Below, in pieces: positions 1 through 6,608 of a stretch of DNA of 21,891 bases; the stretch's first letter is position 1, and every line of letters begins with the position of its first letter. This DNA is from an uncultured Eubacteriales bacterium (GTDB taxonomy: Bacteria; Bacillota; Clostridia; Oscillospirales; Oscillospiraceae). The notes under the pieces were generated by a model. That model had not been told where the DNA came from, did no database searches, and worked only from the letters and a program-made list of their open reading frames with translations. A program made the translations under genes and the position numbers. The stretch spans positions 1 to 21,891 of the forward strand of contig URDK01000038.1 in the NCBI GenBank assembly GCA_900546485.1, read 5' to 3'.

Positions 1-1
1 G

Positions 2-76
2 AAATACGGGGAGCAGTCCTCCGGCACAATGGATCTGACCCAGGAGCAGTATGACGTGGTATTTTCACCCGATTGA
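2..76 (+). CDS. 3' end of an upstream gene, possibly cell-division protein FtsQ/DivIB (partial)
   Basis: Only the last 24 codons and the TGA stop are in the window. The reading frame starting at base 2 is open and ends with the residues VVFSPD. The short tail has an SGTMDL segment followed by an aromatic residue and FSP, which resembles the C-terminal beta strand of FtsQ/DivIB proteins. In many Firmicutes that gene lies directly before ftsZ. The 158-base gap to ftsZ holds the ftsZ promoters, so this gene ends its own transcript or reads through. The identification rests mostly on position; the coding status is fairly sure, the name is not. Confidence 0.45.
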   Translation, partial: KYGEQSSGTMDLTQEQYDVVFSPD

Positions 77-117
77 GGGGAATTTGTGGAATCTTTGGTC
101 GGATGCAAGAATTTCTC

Positions 118-146
118 TTGACCTGCCGGGAAAACAGCGCTACAAT
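118..146 (+). promoter_or_regulatory. Probable sigma-A promoter P1 of ftsZ
   Basis: A TTGACC -35 box (118-123) is followed after 17 bases by TACAAT (141-146), each one or two mismatches from consensus. Transcription would start near 153, giving a leader of about 80 bases that contains the hairpin at 171-209. Confidence 0.7.
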
Positions 147-157
147 ATAACAAAATA

Positions 158-187
158 TTGACTTTACAACGGAACTTCCCCCACAAT
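158..187 (+). promoter_or_regulatory. Possible second ftsZ promoter P2
   Basis: TTGACT (158-163) and CACAAT (182-187) are 18 bases apart. The -10 box matches consensus at four of six positions and lies in the loop of the leader hairpin. A transcript from here would start near 194 and lack the hairpin's left arm. Confidence 0.35.
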
Positions 188-209
188 ACCTTGTTTTGGG
201 GAAGGTTCC
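171..209 (+). other. Imperfect hairpin in the ftsZ leader
   Basis: Bases 171-181 (GGAACTTCCCC) pair with 198-209 (GGGGAAGGTTCC), forming 11 base pairs with one bulged G at 204 and a 16-base loop. It ends 11 bases before the ribosome binding site of ftsZ. It is not followed by a run of T, so it is not a typical terminator. It could be an RNA structure, or a dyad bound by a protein. Confidence 0.5.
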
Positions 210-234
210 ACTTTTACATAGGAGGAAGCGAGCA

Positions 235-1389
235 ATGGCCTTCGGATTGGATATGGGTCCCGACAGTGTGGTAAATATCAAAGTAGTGGGTGTCGGCGGC
301 GGCGGAAACAACGTGGTCAACCGCATGGTACGCGGCGGCGCGCAGGGCGTGGATTTTGTGGCCGTGAATACGGACAAGCAGGCGCTGAATGCCTCCAGCG
401 CTACCTATAAAATTCAGATCGGCGAGAAGCTGACCGGCGGTAAGGGTGCGGGTTCCAACCCGGATGTGGGCCGCAAGGCCGCGGAGGAGAGCCGCAACCA
501 GATGGCCAAGGCGCTGGAAAACACCGACATGGTGTTCATCACCGCCGGCATGGGCGGCGGCACCGGCACCGGCGCGGCACCCGTGGTGGCTGAGATCGCC
601 CGGGAGGCAGGCATTCTGACCGTGGGCGTGGTGACCAAGCCCTTCGGCTTTGAGGGACGCCGCCGCATGACCCAGGCGGAACAGGGCATTGAGGAGCTGC
701 GGAGCAAGGTGGACTCGCTGGTCATCATTCCCAACGAGCGTCTGAAATACGCCACCGACCAGAAGATCACCTTTGCCAATGCCTTTGAGATCGCCGACGA
801 CGTGCTGCGTCAGGCCGTCACCAGCATCTCCGACCTCATCAAGAACACCGGCTTCATCAACCTCGACTTCGCCGACGTCACCACGATAATGAAGGACGCT
901 GGCTTCGCCCACATGGGCGTGGGCCACGCCGTCGGCAAGGGCAAGGCCGAGGAGGCCGCGAAGATGGCCGTTGCCAGCCCGCTGATGGAGACCTCCATAA
1001 ACGGCGCGCACGGCGTGCTCATCAACGTCACCGGCTCCGAGGACATGGGCCTCGAGGACGTCGAGGCGGCTGCAAACCTCGTTCAGGAGGCTGCGCACCC
1101 GGACGCCAACATCATCTTCGGCGCCACCTTCGACAACACGCTCGACGACGAGATCCGCGTCACGGTCATTGCCACCGGCTTTGACGAGAGCAAGAGCGGC
1201 GCAGCCCAGCCTGCCGCCCAGGAGCAGCGTCCCGCCGCGCAGCCCGCTGCCGACGGGCTCTACACCCAGGCCGCCCAGCAGGCCGCCCAGCCCCAGCAGC
1301 CGGCGCAGCCCCAGGCCGCTCCCCAGCAGCCTGCGCAGCAGGAGGACGACCCCTACGACACCATCTTCAAGATCTTCAACTCCCGCTGA
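235..1389 (+). CDS. ftsZ: Cell division protein FtsZ
   Basis: This is the tubulin-like GTPase that polymerises into the cytokinetic Z ring at mid-cell. The 384-residue protein has the N-terminal glycine-rich loop (GVGGGGNNVVNRM, about 19-31), the tubulin signature GGGTGTG (107-113), and the T7 synergy loop NLDFADV (209-215) whose aspartates complete the GTPase site of the neighbouring subunit. From about residue 325 there is a disordered linker made almost wholly of Ala, Gln and Pro, ending in the conserved tail DDPYDTIFKIFNSR that binds partners such as FtsA or SepF. I chose the ATG at 235 because GGAGGAA (221-227) sits seven bases upstream. An in-frame TTG at 196 would add 13 residues but lies in the leader hairpin. 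The two-component genes downstream are not usual division genes. Confidence 0.98.
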   Translation: MAFGLDMGPDSVVNIKVVGVGGGGNNVVNRMVRGGAQGVDFVAVNTDKQALNASSATYKIQIGEKLTGGKGAGSNPDVGRKAAEESRNQMAKALENTDMVFITAGMGGGTGTGAAPVVAEIAREAGILTVGVVTKPFGFEGRRRMTQAEQGIEELRSKVDSLVIIPNERLKYATDQKITFANAFEIADDVLRQAVTSISDLIKNTGFINLDFADVTTIMKDAGFAHMGVGHAVGKGKAEEAAKMAVASPLMETSINGAHGVLINVTGSEDMGLEDVEAAANLVQEAAHPDANIIFGATFDNTLDDEIRVTVIATGFDESKSGAAQPAAQEQRPAAQPAADGLYTQAAQQAAQPQQPAQPQAAPQQPAQQEDDPYDTIFKIFNSR

Positions 1390-1406
1390 ATTTGAACAAA
1401 TCACGC

Positions 1407-1445
1407 GATACCGGCCGCTCAATAGAGAGGCCGGTATCTTCATAT
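1407..1445 (+). terminator. Probable terminator after ftsZ
   Basis: A perfect 10-bp stem, GATACCGGCC (1407-1416) and GGCCGGTATC (1429-1438), has a 12-base loop and is followed by TTCATATT. The T tract is broken, so some read-through into the response regulator 20 bases downstream is likely. Confidence 0.6.
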
Positions 1446-1464
1446 TAGGAAAGGGGGCGTCAGG

Positions 1465-2142
1465 ATGAAGCTGCTGTACGCCGAAGACGAGCCCGCCATG
1501 GCAGAGGCTGTGACGGACATACTCAACTACCACAATTTCATGGTCGACGCCGTGGCCGACGGCCTGGAGGCGCTGGAATATGCCCGTGCGGGGGACTATG
1601 ACGGCATAATACTGGACATCATGCTGCCCAAAAAGAGCGGCCTGGAGGTACTGCGCGAGCTGCGCGAAGGCGGCTGCCGCACGCCTGTGCTGCTGCTGAC
1701 GGCGAAGGCCGAGGTCGAGGACCGCATACGCGGTCTGGACATGGGTGCGGATGATTATCTGCCCAAGCCCTTCGCGATGGGCGAGCTGCTGGCCCGGGTC
1801 AGGGCCATGCTCCGGCGCATCGACGCCTATACTCCGGATGAGCTCAGCTTTGCTGACCTCACGCTGGACAGGCGCGGCAGCGAGCTGCGCTCAACGGCCG
1901 GACGAGTGACGCTCACAAGGCTGGAGTACCGAATGATGGAGGCGCTGATGCTCAACCGCGGCATCTACCTCTCCACCGAGGAGCTGCTTGTGAAGGTCTG
2001 GGGCTACGAGACGGAGGCCGAGCAGGGCGCAGTGTGGGTATACGTTTCCTACCTGCGCAAGCGTCTCGGCACAGTGGGCTCAAGGGTACGCATACGCGCA
2101 CGGCGCGGCGTGGGCTACACGCTGGAGGACAGCGATGCTTAA
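1465..2142 (+). CDS. OmpR/PhoB-family response regulator
   Basis: A 225-residue two-domain transcription factor, the usual family length. The receiver domain (about 1-115) has the acidic pair E7/D8, the phosphoacceptor D51 in LDIMLP, T79 in LLLTAK and K101 in PKPF. The C-terminal winged helix (about 125-222) ends with the recognition-helix and wing motif around RIRARRGVGYTLE. Phosphorylation by the overlapping kinase gene is expected to promote dimerisation and DNA binding. The start ATG follows a G-rich ribosome binding site (about 1448-1457). Its stop lies inside the kinase gene (8-base overlap), indicating translational coupling. The target genes are unknown. The cluster at 3500-6559 is a candidate by proximity only, since a strong terminator lies between. 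Confidence 0.93.
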   Translation: MKLLYAEDEPAMAEAVTDILNYHNFMVDAVADGLEALEYARAGDYDGIILDIMLPKKSGLEVLRELREGGCRTPVLLLTAKAEVEDRIRGLDMGADDYLPKPFAMGELLARVRAMLRRIDAYTPDELSFADLTLDRRGSELRSTAGRVTLTRLEYRMMEALMLNRGIYLSTEELLVKVWGYETEAEQGAVWVYVSYLRKRLGTVGSRVRIRARRGVGYTLEDSDA

Positions 2143-3352
2143 GACGCTCAGACGCAAGTTCGTCGTGACGGCCATGGTTGCGGTGACAGCGCTGCTTCTG
2201 GTGCTGCTGGGCGGAATAAACGGCGTGAATCTGTGGCTGAATTCTCGGGACACGGACATGCTGCTGCTCGCACTCTCAGATGGTGAGGGCACTATAAGGC
2301 CGGAGCGCGAGGGCCCGGGCCTGTTCCGCCCGCCGCTGGACGGCGACGCAGCCATGTCAGCTGTGTACTTCACCGTGCGGCTGGATGCCGACGGCAAGGC
2401 GGTGTATATGGACGTATCGCGCATTTCGTCCGTGACGGAGGAGGAGGCCGCGCAGTACGCCGAGGAGGCGGCGGCCTTGGGGGAGAGCAAGGGGAACGAG
2501 GGACGCTTCAAATACCGCATCACGGCCTCGCGTGAGGGGCAGGGGAGCACAGCCGTGTTCCTTGACGTGTCGGAGGATACCCGGTCCATGCTCACGGTGG
2601 CTGTGCTCTCGCTTCTTGCGGGCGCGGGCTGCTGGCTTGCGGCGCTGCTGGCGGTGATGCTGCTATCAAAGCGTGCTATAAGCCCGATAGCGGAGAGCAT
2701 GGCGCGGCAGAAGCAGTTCATAACGGACGCCGGCCATGAAATAAAGACGCCGCTGGCCATAATCCGCGCGAACGCCGACGCCCTGGAGCTGCATCAGGGT
2801 GAGAGCCGCTGGAGCCGGAATATCCGAAATCAGACAGAGCGTCTGGATTCGCTTACAAAGCGCTTGCTCGCGCTTGCACGTCTGGATGAGGGCGGGCCGA
2901 GGCCTGAGGAGACGGAGCTGGATATCTCCGAGCTCATAAAGGACGCGGCGTCGCAGTTTGCGGAGCCCGCCGAGGCTGCGGGTCTGAGCATCGATGCGGA
3001 CATAGAGCCGGGGCTCAGGCTGCGCGGCGTTCAGGAGTACGTGTCGGAGCTTGCGGGCATATTGCTCGATAACGCCGTCAAATACTCTGCGCCGGGCAGC
3101 GTGATAACGCTCCGGCTCTCGCGCGAGGGCGGAAAGGCCGTTCTGCGCGTGCGCAACCGCTGCGCCCAGCCGGTGGAGTCACCGGAGCGCCTTTTCGACC
3201 GCTTCTACCGCGGCGACGCCGCCAGGACGCAGAGCAGCGGCGGCATAGGTCTCGGACTTGCCATAGCGCGTTCGCTGGCTGAAAGCATGGGCGGTACGCT
3301 CACGGCTGCTATGACCGGGGCGGAGGACATAGAGTTCACCGCAAAGCTCTGA
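2135..3352 (+). CDS. Membrane sensor histidine kinase
   Basis: A 405-residue kinase that partners the overlapping response regulator. One membrane helix (about 10-30) and a second (about 152-178) flank a roughly 120-residue external sensing region that is rich in acidic residues. The second helix runs after only about 15 residues into the dimerisation and phosphoacceptor motif DAGHEIKTPL, with H201 as the phosphorylated residue, so a full HAMP linker is missing or very short. The ATP-binding domain has the N box LLDNAVKY (N313), an F box LFDRFYRGD (353-361) and the G box GGIGLGLAIA (369-378). A GGAGG lies just before the ATG. The external region has no sensor fold I can name, so the stimulus is unknown. 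Confidence 0.92.
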   Translation: MLKTLRRKFVVTAMVAVTALLLVLLGGINGVNLWLNSRDTDMLLLALSDGEGTIRPEREGPGLFRPPLDGDAAMSAVYFTVRLDADGKAVYMDVSRISSVTEEEAAQYAEEAAALGESKGNEGRFKYRITASREGQGSTAVFLDVSEDTRSMLTVAVLSLLAGAGCWLAALLAVMLLSKRAISPIAESMARQKQFITDAGHEIKTPLAIIRANADALELHQGESRWSRNIRNQTERLDSLTKRLLALARLDEGGPRPEETELDISELIKDAASQFAEPAEAAGLSIDADIEPGLRLRGVQEYVSELAGILLDNAVKYSAPGSVITLRLSREGGKAVLRVRNRCAQPVESPERLFDRFYRGDAARTQSSGGIGLGLAIARSLAESMGGTLTAAMTGAEDIEFTAKL

Positions 3353-3404
3353 TACGGCAAAGTCGAAAACCCGCGATTTCACACTTTTCACAGATTGTTT
3401 ACGT

Positions 3405-3442
3405 TTGCCCTGGGGCCAAATGCGGCTCCAGGGCAATTTTTT
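3405..3442 (+). terminator. Strong terminator after the two-component genes
   Basis: A 13-bp stem with a single G-U pair, 3405-3417 with 3424-3436, has a 6-base loop and is followed directly by six T residues (3437-3442). It separates the two-component genes from the VTC-DUF4956-CotH cluster. I see no convincing promoter in the 57 bases between it and the next gene. Confidence 0.9.
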
Positions 3443-3499
3443 AAGGCAAAACTAAGGCTGAAAAAGTAAAGTCTGTGTGAATTCAACGGAGGCGATGAC

Positions 3500-4162
3500 A
3501 TGACGGAATACCGCCACGAGGTAAAGCATGAGATAACAACAGCCGAGCTGCTTGTGCTCCGACAGAGGCTCAGGGCTGTGCTGCGTCCGGATGAGCACAC
3601 GGCAGGGGGCAGGTACATGGTGCGCAGCCTCTACTTCGACGACGCGCGCGATACGGCGCTGCGCGAGAAGCTCGACGGCGTAGGCAAGCGGCAGAAGTTC
3701 CGGCTCAGGCTGTATAACGGCGACGTGGGCCTCGTGAAGCTCGAGAAGAAGATAAAGCGCGGCGGACTGTGCCGCAAGCTCACGGAGCAGATGGCGCCCG
3801 AGACTGTCCTTGCTCTCGTAGGGGGCGGGGACTGGATGCCGGAGGGTCCGCTCGCGCAGGAGCTGAAGGCGCGTATGAGCGCAGGACTGAGGCCGAGAAC
3901 GCTTGTGGACTATACCCGCGAGGCATTTGTGTTCCCTGCCGGGAATGTGCGCGTCACGCTCGACTACGAACTGCGCACGGGTCTGGACTGCACCGCAATC
4001 TTCGACCGGGACTGCGTCACGGTGCCGGTCCCCGGAGATCCGGCGATACTCGAGGTCAAGTGGGACGAATTCCTCCCCGACATCGTGCGGGATGCGGTGG
4101 CGCTTACCGGCGTGCGCGCCGGGGCATTTTCCAAATACGCCGCCTGCCGTGCCTACGGTTGA
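3500..4162 (+). CDS. VTC-domain (polyphosphate polymerase fold) protein
   Basis: A 220-residue soluble protein that is essentially one VTC domain. In yeast Vtc4 this domain makes inorganic polyphosphate from ATP inside a basic tunnel. Features of the tunnel fold are visible: R5 and K9 in RHEVKHEI, SLYFDD (43-48), the paired arginines in FRLRLY (67-72), the basic strand KLEKKIK (80-86), R151 and D155 in RVTLD, the metal-type glutamate E185 in ILEVKWDEFLPD, and K212 in the C-terminal SKY. The match to a working tunnel is good, but bacterial VTC proteins are little characterised, so polymerase activity is inferred. The ATG at 3500 follows a GGAGG. Only 24 bases separate it from the DUF4956 gene, which suggests one transcript with that gene and cotH-like. 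Confidence 0.9.
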   Translation: MTEYRHEVKHEITTAELLVLRQRLRAVLRPDEHTAGGRYMVRSLYFDDARDTALREKLDGVGKRQKFRLRLYNGDVGLVKLEKKIKRGGLCRKLTEQMAPETVLALVGGGDWMPEGPLAQELKARMSAGLRPRTLVDYTREAFVFPAGNVRVTLDYELRTGLDCTAIFDRDCVTVPVPGDPAILEVKWDEFLPDIVRDAVALTGVRAGAFSKYAACRAYG

Positions 4163-4186
4163 AAATAAAGAACAGGAGCAGACAAT

Positions 4187-4861
4187 ATGCTGACATTTCA
4201 GGACATCTTCAAATCCGATTTCCTCTCAAGCGTCGACAGCATCAGCCTTGTGGACATCGCCATCGCGCTGGTGCTTGCCTTCGCACTGGGGCTTTTCATC
4301 TTTTTCGTGTACAAAAAGACCTACATGGGCGTCATGTACTCCTCCAGCTTCGGCGTTACGCTTATCGCGCTGACGATGATAAGCACCGTAGTCATCCTCG
4401 CCGTGACAAGCAACGTCGTGCTCTCCCTCGGCATGGTCGGCGCGCTCTCGATAGTCCGCTTCCGCGCCGCCATAAAGGAGCCGCTGGAGATAGCCTTCCT
4501 GTTCTGGGCCATAGCCGTCGGCATAGTGCTGGCCGCGGGGCTCATAATCCTCGCCGTGGTCGGCAGCGCGGTCATCGGGCTGGTGCTCATAGTATTCGTG
4601 AACCGGCGCTCCTGGCTCGACCCCTATATAGTCGTCCTCGACTGTGACGGCTCCGAGAGCGAGCACGAGGCCACGGACTTCCTTAAAAAGAGCGTCACAA
4701 AGTGCTCCGTAAAGAGCAAGACCGTCCAGGCGGGAGCCATCGAGCTGAATGTCGAGGTACGCATGAAGAGCGGCGACACCGGCTTTGTCAACGAGCTGAG
4801 CGCCATCCCCGGCGTGCGCAGCGCCGTACTCGTCAGCTACAACGGCGAGTACATGGGCTGA
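4187..4861 (+). CDS. DUF4956-family membrane protein
   Basis: A 224-residue integral membrane protein of unknown function. Hydrophobic segments lie at about 22-41, 54-72, 103-118 and 120-138. The conserved stretch SLGMVGALSIVRFR (80-93), followed by IKEPLEIAF, is typical of DUF4956 and recalls the glycine/arginine-containing helix of MgtC-like proteins. The C-terminal 75 residues are soluble and alternate strands and helices in an order that looks like an ACT or ferredoxin-like fold; this is my inference. In other Clostridia such genes occur next to VTC and CotH genes, as here. A possible role is a membrane partner or conduit for the neighbouring enzymes. The ATG has AGGAG about eight bases upstream, and its stop overlaps the ribosome binding site of the next gene. 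Confidence 0.85.
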   Translation: MLTFQDIFKSDFLSSVDSISLVDIAIALVLAFALGLFIFFVYKKTYMGVMYSSSFGVTLIALTMISTVVILAVTSNVVLSLGMVGALSIVRFRAAIKEPLEIAFLFWAIAVGIVLAAGLIILAVVGSAVIGLVLIVFVNRRSWLDPYIVVLDCDGSESEHEATDFLKKSVTKCSVKSKTVQAGAIELNVEVRMKSGDTGFVNELSAIPGVRSAVLVSYNGEYMG

Positions 4862-4870
4862 GGTGACATT

Positions 4871-6559
4871 ATGTCAACCAGCAGGAACTTTGACCGCGTC
4901 TGCCTTGCGGCGCTGGCGCTGGCGTTCCTGATAGCAGCGCTGGCTCTGGTGGCCTCGGCACTGGGACTGACTGCCGCCGCAAGCGGCGTCACGCTGGGCT
5001 ACGAGACGCGGCTTTTCGATACGAGTGTTGTCCACACCATAGACATAGTCATGGACGACTGGGAGGGCTTCATAGCCGGCTGTGAGGACGAGGAGTACGT
5101 TCTCTGCGACCTTGTCATAGACGGCGAGGAGCAGCCCGGCGCGGCGATAAGGGCCAAGGGCAATACCTCGCTCAGCTCCGTCGCGGCCTACGGCAACGAC
5201 AGGTACAGCTTCAAGGTGGAATTTGACCACTATGACAGCTCGCTGAGCTATTACGGCCTCGACAAGCTCAACCTCAACAACATCATCCAGGACAACACCT
5301 ATATGAAGGACTACCTTTGCTACCAGCTTATGGCCGCGGCGGGCGCTCCGGCTCCGCTGTGCAGCTATGTGTGGATAACGGTCAACGGCGAGGACTGGGG
5401 CTTGTACCTGGCGGTCGAGGCTGTGGAGGAGAGCTTCCTCCTGCGCAACTACGGCACTGACTACGGCGAGCTCTACAAGCCCGACAGCACCGAGATGGGC
5501 GGCGGCCGCGGCAACGGCGGCGGCTTCGACATGGACGACTTCCAGGAGCGCATGGAAAACGGCGAATTCACCGCCCCCGAGGACATGGAACTGCCCGAGG
5601 ACATGGAAATGCCGGAGGATATGCAGCCGCCCGACGGAATGACATTGCCTGAGGGAGAGGCTACGCAGCTGCCGGAGAGCGGCGAGGGCGGCATGGAGAT
5701 GCAGCGCCCCGGCGGAATGCGCTGGCAGGGAGGAAGCGCGCAGGATGGGACGGAAGACGGCGCGGCTGAGCTCCCGGATGGCGCGGACGCCATGCCCGGA
5801 GGCGGGATGCAGGGCGGTATGATGGGCAGCGACGACGTCTGCCTCGTCTATACCGACGACGAGTATGAGAGCTACTCCAACATCTTCAACAACGCCAAGA
5901 CTGACGTTTCGAGCTCCGACAAGGACCGCCTCATAGCGGCGCTCAAGGCCCTCGGCGAGGGCGGCGACGTCTCCGACTGCGTGGATATCGAGAGTGTCAT
6001 CAGCTACTTCGTGGCCCACAACTTCGTGTGCAATTTCGACAGCTACACCGGCACCATGGTCCACAACTACTACCTCTATGAGGACGAAGGCATCCTCTCA
6101 ATGATACCCTGGGACTACAACCTGGCCTTCGGCGGCTTCATGTCCGGCTCGGACGCGGAGAGCCTCATCAACTGGGACATAGACGAGCCTGTATCGGGCG
6201 GTACCATTGAGTCGAGGCCGATGCTGGCCTGGATATTCGGCTCCGAGGAGTACACCGAGCTCTACCACGAGGCCTTCGCCGAGTTCATCGATACGGTGTT
6301 CACGAGCGGCGAATTCGAGCGGCTCATGGAGGAGACCATAGCGCTCATCTCGCCCTATGTCGAGCGCGACCCGACTAAATTCTGCACCTATGAGGAGTTC
6401 TCCTTGGGCGCCGAAACGCTTACCGAGTTCTGCCTGCTGCGCGCCGAGAGCATCTCATATCAGCTCGCTGGCGAAGACGTGACCGTAGATGCCGGCGATC
6501 TCGAGATCAGCGACATGGGCGGCATGAGCACCGGCGGCATGGGCGGCCGAGGAAGATAG
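4871..6559 (+). CDS. Membrane-anchored CotH-family protein kinase with a Met/Gly/acidic insertion
   Basis: A 562-residue member of the CotH family, whose Bacillus subtilis founder is an atypical kinase that phosphorylates spore coat proteins. One N-terminal hydrophobic helix (about 12-35) without a lipobox suggests a signal anchor with the rest outside. The N-lobe has IRAKGNTSL (93-101), RYSFKVEF (111-118), then LDKLNLNN and KDYLCYQLM; ELYKPD (200-205) follows. The C-lobe has the family metal/catalytic motif IPWDYNLAFGG (D415, N417). Between the lobes, residues about 206-320 form a low-complexity insertion with PEDM-type repeats and many Met, Gly, Asp, Glu and Pro residues; the C-terminus repeats the theme with GGM units. 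The start follows GAGGTGA, which overlaps the preceding stop. The substrate is unknown. Acidic low-complexity stretches could be autophosphorylated, bind metal, or hold a partner, but they contain few Ser/Thr. Confidence 0.9.
   Translation: MSTSRNFDRVCLAALALAFLIAALALVASALGLTAAASGVTLGYETRLFDTSVVHTIDIVMDDWEGFIAGCEDEEYVLCDLVIDGEEQPGAAIRAKGNTSLSSVAAYGNDRYSFKVEFDHYDSSLSYYGLDKLNLNNIIQDNTYMKDYLCYQLMAAAGAPAPLCSYVWITVNGEDWGLYLAVEAVEESFLLRNYGTDYGELYKPDSTEMGGGRGNGGGFDMDDFQERMENGEFTAPEDMELPEDMEMPEDMQPPDGMTLPEGEATQLPESGEGGMEMQRPGGMRWQGGSAQDGTEDGAAELPDGADAMPGGGMQGGMMGSDDVCLVYTDDEYESYSNIFNNAKTDVSSSDKDRLIAALKALGEGGDVSDCVDIESVISYFVAHNFVCNFDSYTGTMVHNYYLYEDEGILSMIPWDYNLAFGGFMSGSDAESLINWDIDEPVSGGTIESRPMLAWIFGSEEYTELYHEAFAEFIDTVFTSGEFERLMEETIALISPYVERDPTKFCTYEEFSLGAETLTEFCLLRAESISYQLAGEDVTVDAGDLEISDMGGMSTGGMGGRGR
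5576..5641 (+). repeat. PEDM-type codon repeats inside the CotH-family gene
   Basis: Residues 236-257 contain PEDM three times and a related PPDGM, at a period of six to seven residues. They open a longer low-complexity section (5483-5830) dominated by Met, Gly, Pro, Asp and Glu codons. Confidence 0.8.
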
Positions 6560-6570
6560 CCGCAATTGGA

Positions 6571-6608
6571 AATACCCCCTGACTTCTGTCAGGGGGTATT
6601 ATTTGTAT
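6571..6608. terminator. Shared bidirectional terminator between converging genes
   Basis: A perfect 13-bp stem, 6571-6583 with 6588-6600, has the 4-base loop TTCT. On the plus strand ATTTGTAT follows. The stop codon and last three codons of the minus-strand lipoprotein gene lie in its right arm, so it must serve both the CotH-family gene and the lipoprotein gene. The T tract is weak on the minus side. Confidence 0.8.

Noticed and set aside
301..1389. A possible recombination breakpoint in ftsZ, because codon endings look more C-rich after about 820
   Set aside because: The change is gradual, judged by eye, and could reflect ordinary codon variation. There is no supporting break in the protein.
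214..1533. A 439-codon open frame on the minus strand over ftsZ
   Set aside because: It lies antisense to a conserved gene, has Leu/Gly/Ala/His-rich sequence and no recognisable ribosome binding site or motif.
3443..3499. A promoter for the VTC gene just after the terminator
   Set aside because: The stretch is A-rich, but I found no -35/-10 pair with acceptable spacing.
5576..5641. The repeats in the CotH-family gene as a CRISPR or DNA tandem array
   Set aside because: The units are short, inexact, in frame and coding; there are no spacers or conserved DNA repeats.
4874..6064. A 396-codon minus-strand open frame over the CotH-family gene
   Set aside because: It is a shadow of the kinase gene with no motif or plausible start signal.
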